The notes: generated from the sequence alone by a model not told the origin. A stretch of 64,000 nucleotides of DNA from Polynucleobacter sp. MWH-UH19D (GCF_040409795.1 NZ_CP099571.1:186001-250000), one strand, 5' to 3'; positions 18,372 to 27,619 are shown, numbered from the stretch's first letter. Translations and numbers: made by a program.

Positions 18372-19565
18372 ATGTTGAATTGGGAAGAGGAGGTAGCTCC
18401 AGCACTGGCGAAAGCTGGCCTTGCGCCACAACCAGTTGCGGTGGAGCCACAGCGTCCACAGCCAGATCAAGTAGCAATGGCTGCGCCTCAAGCTACTGCC
18501 CCAGCAGCACAAACGCAAAGTGCACCAGCCGCTGGTGGGATGGAAACCCGCCGGGTTAACGTGGCCGATAAGCGAGTGATCAATGCGAAAACTGACGTAA
18601 ATCAGCTCGTTCCATTTAAATATAAGTGGGCTTGGGAGAAGTATTTAGCAGGTTGCGCTAATCACTGGATGCCACAAGAGATCAATATGAATCGCGATAT
18701 CGCGCTTTGGAAAGATCCAAATGGCCTGACAGAAGATGAGCGCCGCATTATTAAACGTAATCTTGGCTTCTTTACTACTGCAGATTCTTTAGCAGCAAAC
18801 AACATTGTCTTGGGCACATATCGTCAGATTACTGCTCCAGAGTGCCGTCAATACCTATTGCGCCAAGCGTTTGAGGAAGCAATTCATACTCACGCCTACC
18901 AATATATTGTGGAATCTTTAGGTTTGGATCAAGGCGAAATCTTTAATGCGTATCACGAGATCGAGTCGATTCGCGCTAAAGATGAGTTCTTAATTCCGTT
19001 CATTGATGTGCTTACTGACCCAACATTTAAGACTGGCACACTAGAAAACGATCAAAAATTGCTCCGTTCTTTGATTGTTTTTGCCTGCGTAATGGAAGGT
19101 TTGTTCTTTTATGTTGGTTTTACGCAAATACTTGCAATGGGTCGCCAAAACAAAATGACTGGTGCTGCGGAACAGTATCAATACATCTTGCGCGACGAGT
19201 CAATGCACTGCAATTTTGGTATCGATTTAATTAACCAAATCAAGCTGGAGAACCCGCAGTTATGGACTTCCGCGTTCAAAGACGAGATCAAATCGATCTT
19301 CGAAAAAGCGGTTGAATTAGAGTACCGTTATGCAGAAGATACGATGCCTCGAGGAGTGCTCGGATTGAATGCTCCGATGTTCAAAGGTTACCTAAGATAC
19401 ATTTGTAATCGCAGATGTTTGCAAATAGGACTTGACGCGATGTTCCCAAATGAAGAGAATCCATTTCCATGGATGTCAGAAATGATTGATCTTAAGAAAG
19501 AAAGAAACTTTTTTGAGACACGCGTTATTGAGTATCAAACTGGTGGTGCGCTTAGTTGGGAGTAG
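18372..19565 (+). CDS. nrdB: Class Ia ribonucleoside-diphosphate reductase, beta subunit
   Basis: Radical-generating subunit of 397 residues. A Pro/Ala/Gln-rich extension (about 15-58) comes before the ferritin-like domain. The diiron site is visible: Asp in TTADSLAAN, Glu and His in [12 protein letters not shown], and later EGLFFYVGF and DESMHCNFG. The tyrosyl-radical Tyr lies four residues after the first His ligand (HTHAY). The C-terminus ends in acidic and hydrophobic residues that dock on NrdA. AGGAGA precedes the ATG; a terminator follows at 19712. Confidence 0.96.
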   Translation: MLNWEEEVAPALAKAGLAPQPVAVEPQRPQPDQVAMAAPQATAPAAQTQSAPAAGGMETRRVNVADKRVINAKTDVNQLVPFKYKWAWEKYLAGCANHWMPQEINMNRDIALWKDPNGLTEDERRIIKRNLGFFTTADSLAANNIVLGTYRQITAPECRQYLLRQAFEEAIHTHAYQYIVESLGLDQGEIFNAYHEIESIRAKDEFLIPFIDVLTDPTFKTGTLENDQKLLRSLIVFACVMEGLFFYVGFTQILAMGRQNKMTGAAEQYQYILRDESMHCNFGIDLINQIKLENPQLWTSAFKDEIKSIFEKAVELEYRYAEDTMPRGVLGLNAPMFKGYLRYICNRRCLQIGLDAMFPNEENPFPWMSEMIDLKKERNFFETRVIEYQTGGALSWE

Positions 19566-19898
19566 TTAGCTAGTTTTAAAGCGCACAACTGGCTAAATAG
19601 GAGATTAGACGGTTGGATAGTTTTAGAAGTCAGCAAAAACAGACTCAAATCCGAAAACCCTTGCTCAAGGGTCTATGGTCTACTCTCCCCATTTTTTCTA
19701 ACAAATTTAAGAAGCCGTTGTCCTTCGGGGCTACGGCTTTTTTTCCGGGATTCATTAGCGTGCAGCACTTAGCATCAAGCCGCGCGCCGATGAATGGCTC
19801 GCTCGTCAACTCCAAAAGGTTGCAAAACCAGATGGAAATGAATGGTCGGGTCTTCTTAATGTAGTTTGTACTAATCCTCACGTGAAGGAGTAACACAC
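19566..19898 (+). other. Intergenic region between nrdB and the histone-like gene
   Basis: 333 bp without a confident gene. It holds the nrdB terminator (19712-19745). A phase ending at 19893 reads plausibly as protein for about 44 codons (19759-19893) but has no ATG, GTG or TTG start. The ribosome-binding site AAGGAG of the histone-like gene lies at 19884-19890. Confidence 0.6.
19712..19745 (+). terminator. Intrinsic terminator of nrdAB
   Basis: Stem AAGCCGT / ACGGCTT, extended by an inner GTCC-GGGC pairing around a TTCG-type loop and followed by seven T (19738-19744). Confidence 0.82.
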
Positions 19899-20165
19899 AT
19901 GGCAACAAAGAAAAAACCTGCTGCAAAGAAACCAGCTGCTAAGAAAAAAGTAGCTGCTAAGAAACCAGCTGCTAAGAAAGCAGCAGCTAAGAAGCCAGCT
20001 GCTAAAAAAGCTGCTAAAAAGCGCCCAGCTGCTAAAAAAGCAGCAGCTAAGAAGCCAGCTGCTAAAAAAGCTGCTAAAAAGCGCCCAGCTGCTAAAAAAG
20101 CAGCAGCTAAAAAGCGCCCAGCCGCTAAAAAGGCTGCTAAAAAGCGCGTAGCAAAAAAAAAGTAA
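19899..20165 (+). CDS. Histone H1-like Lys/Ala/Pro-rich DNA-binding protein (0-frame product)
   Basis: 88 residues built almost entirely of AAKKPAAKK-type repeats, strongly basic and expected to be disordered, binding DNA like the AlgP/H1-like nucleoid proteins of betaproteobacteria. The ribosome-binding site AAGGAG precedes the ATG. The 0 frame stops at TAA 20163-20165, directly after the heptamer A AAA AAG (20156-20162). In the -1 frame translation continues to TAA 20288-20290 with further KKPAAKK units and a Trp/Phe/Pro tail ending NPAAAWPFPTGTRP, giving a 130-residue product. That tail resembles the C-termini I recall for related proteins, so the longer form is probably functional. A sequencing error or recent mutation in the A9 run is the main alternative. 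Confidence 0.85.
   Translation: MATKKKPAAKKPAAKKKVAAKKPAAKKAAAKKPAAKKAAKKRPAAKKAAAKKPAAKKAAKKRPAAKKAAAKKRPAAKKAAKKRVAKKK
19977..20110 (+). repeat. 60 bp exact tandem repeat, 2.2 copies, inside the histone-like gene
   Basis: Bases 19981-20040 and 20041-20100 are identical; the 60 bp periodicity holds without mismatch from 19977 to 20110. One unit encodes 20 residues. The DNA identity, including synonymous positions, points to a recent duplication that can expand or contract by slippage. Confidence 0.95.
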
Positions 20166-20191
20166 GTAAGCCTGCTGCGAAGAAAGCGGGC
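20156..20191 (+). promoter_or_regulatory. Candidate programmed -1 frameshift signal
   Basis: The slippery heptamer A AAA AAG (20156-20162) is in the correct phase, with the 0-frame TAA stop immediately after. A 7-base spacer is followed by a hairpin GCCTGCT (20170-20176) / AGCGGGC (20185-20191) with one G-U pair and an 8-base loop. A competing downstream stem GCGGGCT / AGCCCGC (20186-20192 with 20205-20211) also exists. The A9 run (20153-20161) could instead allow transcriptional slippage. Confidence 0.6.
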
Positions 20192-20290
20192 TCTGCGGTA
20201 AAAAAGCCCGCGGCTAAGAAAGCTGAGTCAGCGACTAGTGCGTTGAATCCAGCTGCAGCTTGGCCCTTCCCAACTGGCACACGTCCTTAA
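20166..20290 (+). other. -1 frame extension of the histone-like gene
   Basis: Open -1 reading frame joined to the upstream gene at the slippery site. It encodes VSKPAAKKAGSAVKK, another KKPAAKK-type unit and the tail NPAAAWPFPTGTRP. The stop at 20288-20290 lies 18 bp before a strong terminator, which is where a real gene end would be expected. There is no start codon or ribosome-binding site of its own. Confidence 0.8.
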
Positions 20291-20307
20291 TAGACGGGTG
20301 TTATTAG

Positions 20308-20336
20308 AAGGGGTCTCTCACGAGACCCCTTTTTTA
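20308..20336 (+). terminator. Intrinsic terminator after the histone-like gene
   Basis: 9 bp perfect stem AGGGGTCTC / GAGACCCCT with loop TCAC and a T6 tail. Confidence 0.92.
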
Positions 20337-20367
20337 TTGCCAGTAAATTAGCCGAAACGAACGAAGC

Positions 20368-21327
20368 TTAAAAGCTAAATCCAAATGCTGACTTAAACTG
20401 CTCGGCAATTTGAGTTTTGCTCAAGCGGTGATTTTGGGGTCCTTGATGAGCAATCTTGATTGAACCCATGAGACTAGCTAGTCGCCCAGTAGTTTCCCAA
20501 TCCATGCCATTTTCAAGACCAAAGAGCAGTCCACCGCGAAATGCATCACCACATCCGGTTGGGTCAATTACTTTTGCCGCCGGAACCGGTGGAATAGTAA
20601 TGCATTTACCCTCGGTATAGATTTCTGCGCCTTGAGCACCTTTGGTGACAATCAGCGCTTTAACTCTTTCGGCTATTTTTGCCAACTCTAAACCTGTTTT
20701 TTTGGAAAGCATCTCGCCTTCATAGTCGTTTACAGCCAAATAGCTGGCAATCTCGACTAATTCGAGGAGCTCTGGACCATCAAACATGGGTAAGCCTTGG
20801 CCTGGATCGAATATGAATGGAATGTTTGCATCTGCGAGCTGGTGGCAGTGCTCCCACATTCCTTGTCTGCCGTCTGGAGCAACAATTCCGAACTTTGCTG
20901 CTCCTTTAGCGTTTTTGTTGCGCTCTGCCACTACTGATGCCACTTGATTAAGATGCGATTCACTCATCGCTCCAGGATGAAAAGCGGTGATTTGATTATT
21001 GGTTTGATCGGTAGTGATCATCGCTTGGGCTGTAAAAGCGTTATCGATTTGGCGAATATGGCTCGAATCAATCTTGAGTTGCTTAAGATGATCCATGTAG
21101 GGGTTTGCATCTCCCCCAACAGTTGCCATGATGATTGGGTCGCCACCTAAGAGGTGGAGGTTGTAGGCGATATTGCCAGCACAGCCACCAAATTCACGGC
21201 GCATCGTTGGCACTAGAAATGCCACATTGAGGATGTGAATTTGTTCTGGAAGAATTTGATCGGCAAACTTGCCTTCAAAGTTCATGATGGTGTCGTATGC
21301 AATAGAGCCACAGATCAGGCTAGCCAT
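20368..21327 (-). CDS. PfkB-family carbohydrate/nucleoside kinase
   Basis: Ribokinase-like kinase of 319 residues. The N-terminal GSIAYDTIM strand, the GGCAGNIAYNLHLLGG substrate segment (about 47-62) and the C-terminal DPTGCGDAFRGGLLFGLENG signature, with the catalytic Asp, are present. The pattern is closest to adenosine-kinase-like members, but sugar kinases share it, so the substrate is open. It is the last gene in a minus-strand run with the prmA fusion, accC, accB and aroQ. Confidence 0.85.
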   Translation of the reverse strand: MASLICGSIAYDTIMNFEGKFADQILPEQIHILNVAFLVPTMRREFGGCAGNIAYNLHLLGGDPIIMATVGGDANPYMDHLKQLKIDSSHIRQIDNAFTAQAMITTDQTNNQITAFHPGAMSESHLNQVASVVAERNKNAKGAAKFGIVAPDGRQGMWEHCHQLADANIPFIFDPGQGLPMFDGPELLELVEIASYLAVNDYEGEMLSKKTGLELAKIAERVKALIVTKGAQGAEIYTEGKCITIPPVPAAKVIDPTGCGDAFRGGLLFGLENGMDWETTGRLASLMGSIKIAHQGPQNHRLSKTQIAEQFKSAFGFSF

Positions 21328-21385
21328 AAGTTACTTTCTTTGGTGATGAAGGAGAAATGGTGTCTAAAAAGGTCTTGAAAATGTT

Positions 21386-22951
21386 TTAACGTGGGTAAAT
21401 CACATGCACGCGATAACCAGCCGCACCTGGCGGTAGCGTAAACCGCAATTCTGTTTGAATGATCTCCCCTGTAGCGGCGCCATCTTTTAAAAAATGGACA
21501 TGTGACTCTTGCCAAGCGGATGGCAACCACTCTGATGGAGTAAGTTGAATCGATTTAAGTTCAGATTCATCTGCATCAGTAAAGGAAACAACTAAATTTG
21601 GGAGTAAAACTGGGATTGCAAGACGATTTTGCACTGCAACTTTTAGGATAGATTGATTTACAGGCGTTTTAAGGTCCTCACGCGCGTTTTCAGGCGAAAG
21701 TGTTGCTGAAGTTATTTTCCATGCGAAAAAATCGCTTACAGGGCTGTTAAAACACTTTAATGCGCTACATAATTTTTGATCAATCGATTGCAAAACTGAA
21801 AAAGCACGAACTGCAACAGTATTTGATGTTCCATCGATGCGTGGTGCTAATGCAGGAATCAGAGAATTTCTGAAAAGATGCTCACCCAGCAATAGCAAGA
21901 CCAGCAAAAAAAGACTCAGCAGAGTCAGTTTTAGATACCCCGATTGTTTAATACTTTTTTTTTGACTATGGGTTGAATATGCGCTGGCAACAGTTTCAGA
22001 AATGGGGCCAATCTTTTGTTTACGCTCCAGGGCGCCATGCAAGCAAACCCAGCCTTCACTCTCACGCCACACAGTAAGTTGAAGCCACTGGCTATAGGTG
22101 GCAATAACTTCATCTGCTTGGCGCGCAAGCACACCCGATAAAACAATTTGACCGCCTGGACGCATCTTATTGACTAATGCAGGAGCTAGTACCTGCAAAG
22201 GGTTGGCCAAAATGTTTGCCATCACAATGTCGTATTTAATTTCTGCTGCTAACTCTGGAGCACCTTCGGTTGGTAATACAAATCGAATCTCAGCGTGATT
22301 GATTTCAGCGTTGCTTTGAGCGGCAACCATCGCTTGAGGGTCGATGTCAGTACCAACTACAGGATTGCAGCCAAGCTTAGCTGCAGCAATAGCCAAAATG
22401 CCAGATCCACAGCCGTAATCCAACAAACTTTGATTTGCGAGATTCTGATATTCTTCTAGCCAAAGTAAGCATAAATGTGTAGTTGGATGACTACCTGTTC
22501 CAAAGGCAAGTCCAGGATCTACTGCTAAGCAAATTGCATTTGGATCGCTCGGTGCGTCATGCCAAGAGGGAACTACCCAGATCCGTTTTCCAATCTGAAT
22601 GGGCGCAAACTGGCTCTGAGTTAAGCGAACCCAGTCTTGTTCTTCCACAGTTTTTTCTTGAGGCGCAGCTAGTTGGAAGCCAGCCTCTTTGAGGGAGGCT
22701 AATAGCTCTGGAATGAATTCCGCGGAGCCTGATGCATCGATTTCGGGGTTGAAGAGGGCGGTAACCGATGATCTATCCCAAGCTTGTACTTCAGGTGATA
22801 AACCTGGTTCGCCGTAGAGTGGGTTTTCGTCATAGCCACCTGCGGCATCATCTTCAACCGTTACAGAGAGCGCACCCAACTCGAGTAATGCATCTCCTAA
22901 AGGTTCGGCAGTCTCTGCTGCTACCGTGAATACCAGTTCACGATAAGACAT
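21386..22951 (-). CDS. prmA: Ribosomal protein L11 methyltransferase fused to a DUF3426-like membrane module
   Basis: 521 residues, against about 300 for normal PrmA. Residues 1 to about 310 are a full PrmA: an N-terminal recognition domain, GLAFGTGSHPTTHLCL (147-162), the SAM motif DYGCGSG (178-184) and NILANP (246-251), which trimethylate L11. A linker rich in Ser/Lys leads to one membrane helix (about 340-356), followed by a domain (about 370-521) resembling the C-terminal half of the betaproteobacterial zinc-ribbon/DUF3426 proteins that usually sit next to prmA. Their N-terminal zinc ribbon is missing. The frame is continuous with no sign of a frameshift. Confidence 0.85.
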   Translation of the reverse strand: MSYRELVFTVAAETAEPLGDALLELGALSVTVEDDAAGGYDENPLYGEPGLSPEVQAWDRSSVTALFNPEIDASGSAEFIPELLASLKEAGFQLAAPQEKTVEEQDWVRLTQSQFAPIQIGKRIWVVPSWHDAPSDPNAICLAVDPGLAFGTGSHPTTHLCLLWLEEYQNLANQSLLDYGCGSGILAIAAAKLGCNPVVGTDIDPQAMVAAQSNAEINHAEIRFVLPTEGAPELAAEIKYDIVMANILANPLQVLAPALVNKMRPGGQIVLSGVLARQADEVIATYSQWLQLTVWRESEGWVCLHGALERKQKIGPISETVASAYSTHSQKKSIKQSGYLKLTLLSLFLLVLLLLGEHLFRNSLIPALAPRIDGTSNTVAVRAFSVLQSIDQKLCSALKCFNSPVSDFFAWKITSATLSPENAREDLKTPVNQSILKVAVQNRLAIPVLLPNLVVSFTDADESELKSIQLTPSEWLPSAWQESHVHFLKDGAATGEIIQTELRFTLPPGAAGYRVHVIYPR

Positions 22952-22976
22952 GTAACGCTCTTATAGCTCGCATCAA

Positions 22977-24341
22977 TTACGATTTGCCGCGGCTGGCAGC
23001 TTGTTCTTCTAAACGATGTTCAAGATAGTGAATGCTTGTGCCGCCCTCTATAAAGTTTGGATCGAGCATCAGTTCACGGTGTAGAGGAACGTTCGTAGTA
23101 ATGCCATCAATCACCATTTCAGAAAGGGCAATTTGCATGCGACGAATAGCTTGTTCGCGAGTATTGCCGTAAGAAATAAGTTTGCCGATCATGGAATCGT
23201 AATTAGATGGAACCATATAGCCGCTATATGCGTGAGAGTCCACGCGAATACCGGGACCACCAGGCATATGGAATGAGCCAATGCGGCCAGGACTTGGGGT
23301 GAACTTGAAAGGGTCTTCCGCGTTAAGGCGGCACTCGATGGCGTGCCCACGGAACACAATATCTTTCTGGCGATAGCTCAGCTTTAAGCCAGCAGCAATC
23401 CGAATCTGTTCTTGAACGATATCCACGCCGGTGATCATCTCGGTAACAGGGTGCTCAACCTGAACGCGGGTATTCATCTCGATAAAGAAGAATTCGCCAT
23501 TCTCATACAAAAACTCAAAAGTGCCCGCACCACGATAGCCAATTTTTCTGCAGGCATCTGCACAACGCTCGCCAATTTTAGCGATTAAGCGACGATCAAT
23601 TCCTGGGGCTGGCGCTTCTTCAATTACTTTTTGATGGCGACGTTGCATAGAGCAATCGCGTTCACCAAGCCATATCGCATTTCCATGGGTATCTGCTAGA
23701 ACCTGAATTTCTACATGGCGAGGTTTTTCTAAGAACTTCTCCATATAGACTTCTGGGTTACCGAATGCACGACCTGCTTCTTCACGAGTCATGTTTACAG
23801 CATTAATTAAATGCGCTTCGGTATGAACTACACGCATACCGCGACCGCCACCGCCACCAGCTGCTTTAATAATGACGGGATACCCCACTTTTTTTGCAGT
23901 AGCAATAATTTCTTTTGGATTGTCTGGCAACGCCCCATCAGAACCAGGAACGCAAGGCACACCAGCTTTAATCATGGCGCGTTTAGCAGAAACTTTATCG
24001 CCCATGAGTCGAATGGATGCGGCAGTTGGACCAATAAAAGCAAAACCCGATTTTTCAACGCGTTCAGCGAAGTCTGCATTCTCAGAGAGGAAGCCGTAAC
24101 CTGGATGGATTGCTTCAGCGTCAGTTACTTCCGCCGCGGAAATAATCGCCGGCATGTTCAGATAACTTTGGGGTGAGGGTGCAGGGCCGATACATACGGC
24201 TTCATCAGCTAGTTTGACGTATTTGGCTTCTTTATCAGCTGTGGAGTACACCACAACGGTTTTAATTCCCAACTCGCGACAGGCGCGTTGGATGCGAAGA
24301 GCGATTTCTCCGCGATTGGCAATCAGAATCTTATCGAACAT
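22977..24341 (-). CDS. accC: Biotin carboxylase subunit of acetyl-CoA carboxylase
   Basis: ATP-grasp enzyme of 454 residues that carboxylates the biotin on AccB. It starts [16 protein letters not shown] and contains the ATP loop [12 protein letters not shown] (near 159-170), [15 protein letters not shown], and [14 protein letters not shown] with the catalytic Arg. The length is standard. Upstream accB lies 73 bp away on the same strand. Confidence 0.97.
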   Translation of the reverse strand: MFDKILIANRGEIALRIQRACRELGIKTVVVYSTADKEAKYVKLADEAVCIGPAPSPQSYLNMPAIISAAEVTDAEAIHPGYGFLSENADFAERVEKSGFAFIGPTAASIRLMGDKVSAKRAMIKAGVPCVPGSDGALPDNPKEIIATAKKVGYPVIIKAAGGGGGRGMRVVHTEAHLINAVNMTREEAGRAFGNPEVYMEKFLEKPRHVEIQVLADTHGNAIWLGERDCSMQRRHQKVIEEAPAPGIDRRLIAKIGERCADACRKIGYRGAGTFEFLYENGEFFFIEMNTRVQVEHPVTEMITGVDIVQEQIRIAAGLKLSYRQKDIVFRGHAIECRLNAEDPFKFTPSPGRIGSFHMPGGPGIRVDSHAYSGYMVPSNYDSMIGKLISYGNTREQAIRRMQIALSEMVIDGITTNVPLHRELMLDPNFIEGGTSIHYLEHRLEEQAASRGKS

Positions 24342-24414
24342 GTCGGCTCTGAGTTAGGTAAAGGGTTTGAAAAAATGAAAAAAGAATTAAGTGCAATGAA
24401 TTGTGATTTAGTGC

Positions 24415-24882
24415 TTAAGCAATCACAAATAAGGGTTGATCAAATTCAACGCCTTGACCGTTTTCACACAGAATTTCTTTGATCACACCAGCCTTCTCAG
24501 ATTCAATTTCATTAAGCAACTTCATTGCTTCAATGATGCAAAGTGTTTGACCAACTTTTACCGTGTCACCGACATTTACAAAGTTTGGAGACTCGGGGTT
24601 TGGCGCGCGATAGAAGGTGCCAACCATTGGTGAGCGGGCAACAAAGCCTTCTGCAACAGCGGGCGCTTCTGCAGCAGGCGCTTGAGATGTGACTGTTGGT
24701 GCCACAGGCGCTGCCGCAATAGTTTGTACTGGCGCAGGATTGGCATAGACAACCTGTCCTGTTGCAACTGGAGAACCGGAATTGACAATGCGAACACGAT
24801 CTTCACCCTCGTTTACTTCTAATTCAGAAATGCCCGATTCAGAAACCAGGTCGATCAAGGTTTTAAGTTTTCTAAGATCCAT
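24415..24882 (-). CDS. accB: Biotin carboxyl carrier protein of acetyl-CoA carboxylase
   Basis: Carrier of 155 residues. An N-terminal domain (1-40) is followed by a Pro/Ala-rich flexible linker (about 48-78) and the biotinyl domain. The biotin attachment site is EAMKLLNE with K121; the thumb-like FYRAPNPES segment (90-98) is present. It is the partner of accC in the next gene and of the transferase AccAD encoded elsewhere. Confidence 0.97.
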   Translation of the reverse strand: MDLRKLKTLIDLVSESGISELEVNEGEDRVRIVNSGSPVATGQVVYANPAPVQTIAAAPVAPTVTSQAPAAEAPAVAEGFVARSPMVGTFYRAPNPESPNFVNVGDTVKVGQTLCIIEAMKLLNEIESEKAGVIKEILCENGQGVEFDQPLFVIA

Positions 24883-24918
24883 ATGAGTGCGTCCTCTCTT
24901 GAAATTCTGTAAATAAGC

Positions 24919-25368
24919 TTATTTATTTAAACGGGCAATTGCTGCCTGCAATGCAAGTTCATAGCCAATTGCACCAAGCCCGCAAATCACTCCTGTCGCA
25001 ATGTCAGATAGGAAGGAGTGTTTCCGAAATTCTTCGCGCTGATGAATGTTGGATAAATGAACTTCAGTAAATGGAATGGCAACCCCAGCCAAGACATCAC
25101 GCAGCGCTACGCTAGTGTGGGTAAAAGCGCCTGGATTAATGATGATGAAATCCACCCCATCTTGCTTTGCTTTCTGGATGCGATCAATCAATTCACCTTC
25201 ATGGTTGCTTTGGTAGGTGTTCAATTCAATAGACTGGGCTTTTGCAATCTCGCCTAACCTTTGGTGGATATCTTCAAGGGTAGTTTTGCCATAAACCTCT
25301 GGCTCACGAGTGCCCAGTAGATTGAGGTTCGGGCCTTGTATAACGAGAATTGAAGCTTTTTTAGACAT
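24919..25368 (-). CDS. aroQ: 3-Dehydroquinate dehydratase, type II
   Basis: Third step of the shikimate pathway, 149 residues, normal length for the dodecameric type II enzyme. It starts with [17 protein letters not shown] (catalytic Tyr nearby in VYGKTTLED), has [26 protein letters not shown] and [16 protein letters not shown]. The position directly before accB-accC is common in proteobacteria. The 249 bp upstream (25369-25617) probably hold its promoter; no clear consensus was found. Confidence 0.97.
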   Translation of the reverse strand: MSKKASILVIQGPNLNLLGTREPEVYGKTTLEDIHQRLGEIAKAQSIELNTYQSNHEGELIDRIQKAKQDGVDFIIINPGAFTHTSVALRDVLAGVAIPFTEVHLSNIHQREEFRKHSFLSDIATGVICGLGAIGYELALQAAIARLNK

Positions 25369-25561
25369 AGATCCCTATTTTTAGATGCAGTTAGGTGTCA
25401 ATTGTTTAATTTGGCTTTTAGCCACCCACACTACTATTTGCTTCAGTTGTGATGGGTGAAAGTATACCTTCAGAAGTCTCTGAAAAGTTTAAAACTGGGC
25501 CTCAAAAATCAAATTTTCACTACTTTTACATGCAAATAATGAAAATTACCGAGTAAATTGC

Positions 25562-25583
25562 TTATTAATTAGGCAATTAATAA
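25562..25583. terminator. AT-rich perfect hairpin downstream of the TlpA-like gene
   Basis: Inverted repeat TTATTAATT / AATTAATAA with loop AGGC, 35 bp after the TlpA-like stop on the minus strand. It has little GC and only a short T-run, so it may be a weak terminator or 3'-end protector. Confidence 0.4.
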
Positions 25584-25617
25584 AAGATTGAAATTAGCTA
25601 AAATAGCTTAAAAACAC

Positions 25618-26145
25618 TTAAAGTGTGCTTTTAATAGCTTTTTTCAGCTCATCTTCGCTTATTTTCCCTAATTTTGTGAAAGTAGACTTCCCGCTTGGGC
25701 TAATGATGATGGTGTAGGGCAGGGCTCCTTGAGAATTTCCCATTTGCTTTGCCAGATTGCTACCTTCCAATCCGCCAATAACGATTGGGTAGGAAACGGG
25801 GGTTTTTTGGAGAAATTCACGTATATTAGATGGTGAATCAATACCGATACCGACAAATAAGACATTGTTAGTGGCATATTCTTTGGAAATTTGATCCAAA
25901 GTGGGCATTTCTTCTACGCAAGGAGGGCACCATGATGCCCAAAAGTTGACTACCAACACTTTCCCTCGCCAATTGTCGGTATTGGCTGGTTTTCCTTCTG
26001 GCGTTTGCCAAGAATTAGCGAAAAATGCCTTGATGGACGGTTCGCTGGCTAGCCCAGATTGAGTGATCCATTGCGAAGTCAATATGCCCGCAAGAAGTGC
26101 CAATATGCTGACGCCTGCAATCACAATCCATTGTCTTCGGTTCAT
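25618..26145 (-). CDS. TlpA-family thioredoxin-like disulfide reductase
   Basis: 175 residues with an N-terminal membrane anchor (about 6-24), so the thioredoxin domain lies in the periplasm. The active site WCPPC has cysteines at 73 and 76, in the FWASWCPPCVEEMPTL context typical of TlpA/ResA proteins that reduce apocytochromes or other thiol targets. It is divergent from mpl with 26 bp between starts. No cytochrome maturation gene is adjacent, so the target is unknown. Confidence 0.88.
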   Translation of the reverse strand: MNRRQWIVIAGVSILALLAGILTSQWITQSGLASEPSIKAFFANSWQTPEGKPANTDNWRGKVLVVNFWASWCPPCVEEMPTLDQISKEYATNNVLFVGIGIDSPSNIREFLQKTPVSYPIVIGGLEGSNLAKQMGNSQGALPYTIIISPSGKSTFTKLGKISEDELKKAIKSTL

Positions 26146-26171
26146 CTCCAGTCCTTCGCTAAAATTCGTTA

Positions 26172-27569
26172 ATGCATATACATATTTTGGGCATTTGCGG
26201 CACTTTCATGGGTGGCATTGCCGCAATAGCTAGACAAGCAGGGCATCGCGTAACGGGTTGCGATGCCAATGTTTACCCCCCAATGAGCACGCAACTGGAA
26301 TCCCAGGGTATTGAGCTGATTGAGGGTTTCTCGCCAGATCAATTATTGCAGTTTGAGACGATGCCAGATTTATTTGTGATCGGCAATGTGGTTTCGCGTG
26401 GCAATCCATTGATGGAGGCCATTCTGAATCAAGGGCTTCCCTATATCTCCGGCCCACAATGGCTTGGCGAGCAAGTTTTATATGGCAGACATGTTTTGGC
26501 GGTAGCAGGTACGCACGGCAAAACCACTACTTCAGCAATGCTCACTTGGATTTTGGAGTTCAATGGTTATCAGCCAGGGTATTTGATTGGAGGCGTGCCG
26601 TTAAATTTCACAGTCTCTGCACGTTTGGGCGACGGTCGATATTTTGTAATTGAAGCGGATGAGTACGACACTGCGTTTTTTGATAAGCGCAGTAAGTTTG
26701 TTCACTACAGACCGCGTACCGCTGTATTAAATAATTTGGAATTTGATCACGCCGATATTTTTGCGGACCTTGCTGCAATTGAAACCCAGTTTCACCATTT
26801 AGTACGCACTGTTCCAGGCGATGGATTATTAGTGGTGAATGGTGAGGAGCCTGCTTTAGAGCGCGTCATCACTAGAGGTGCATGGGCGCCGGTAGAGCGC
26901 TTTGGGCAAGACGCTGCTAACGAGTGGTCTTTGGTTTCACAAGAGGCCGATGGTTTCCTTGTTCGCAAAGCAGGCAAAATTGTTGCCACGGTGACCTGGG
27001 CGCCAGATTCTGGCGTAATGGGTAGGCACAATCAATTGAATGCGCTTGCTGCAATTGCGGCTGCAAACCATATTGGAATTTCTCCTGCAGATTCTGCGCG
27101 TGCATTGGCTGAATTTAAAAACGTCAAGCGTCGACTCGAGACCATTGGTGTTGCTAATGGCGTTACTGTTTATGACGATTTTGCGCACCACCCTACTGCT
27201 ATTACAACTACAGTTGATGGTCTGCATCGACGTGTAGGTAAGTCCCGTATTTTGGCTGTTCTTGAGCCTCGTTCTAATACGATGAAGCTTGGCACGATGA
27301 AAGCCCAGTTACCTGATAGCTTGCAGCAAGCTGATCTAGTTTTTGCCTATGGCGCTAGTAGCGGTAAAGAGCCTTTGGGATGGAATTTGGCAGAGGTTCT
27401 CGCGCCACTCAATTCTAAAGAGGAAGTGAAAGCGCAAGCATTTGATGACCTAGATTCTCTCGTGCTTGCAGTGGCAAAAGAAGCTAAGCCAGGCGATCAC
27501 ATTTTGGTCATGAGTAATGGCGGCTTTGGTGGCGTACACCAAAAAATATTAAAAGCAATCGCAAGCTAA
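26172..27569 (+). CDS. mpl: UDP-N-acetylmuramate:L-alanyl-gamma-D-glutamyl-meso-diaminopimelate ligase
   Basis: Murein-recycling ligase of 465 residues that joins recovered tripeptide to UDP-MurNAc. It starts [15 protein letters not shown] (Mur-ligase UDP-binding), then has the ATP loop [13 protein letters not shown] (near 112), [16 protein letters not shown], which separates Mpl from MurC, and the C-terminal [10 protein letters not shown]. It works together with AmpD (14268) and NagZ-type enzymes to return the peptide to wall synthesis. Confidence 0.95.
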   Translation: MHIHILGICGTFMGGIAAIARQAGHRVTGCDANVYPPMSTQLESQGIELIEGFSPDQLLQFETMPDLFVIGNVVSRGNPLMEAILNQGLPYISGPQWLGEQVLYGRHVLAVAGTHGKTTTSAMLTWILEFNGYQPGYLIGGVPLNFTVSARLGDGRYFVIEADEYDTAFFDKRSKFVHYRPRTAVLNNLEFDHADIFADLAAIETQFHHLVRTVPGDGLLVVNGEEPALERVITRGAWAPVERFGQDAANEWSLVSQEADGFLVRKAGKIVATVTWAPDSGVMGRHNQLNALAAIAAANHIGISPADSARALAEFKNVKRRLETIGVANGVTVYDDFAHHPTAITTTVDGLHRRVGKSRILAVLEPRSNTMKLGTMKAQLPDSLQQADLVFAYGASSGKEPLGWNLAEVLAPLNSKEEVKAQAFDDLDSLVLAVAKEAKPGDHILVMSNGGFGGVHQKILKAIAS

Positions 27570-27619
27570 ATTCATTTGCAGCAACTTCACATACAACTAC
27601 AGATACTGAAAGTAAATTT

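Noticed and set aside
19613..19864. 83-codon frame starting at TTG between nrdB and the histone-like gene, with AGGAG upstream
   Set aside because: It runs straight through the nrdB terminator hairpin and T-run and has no recognisable protein features.
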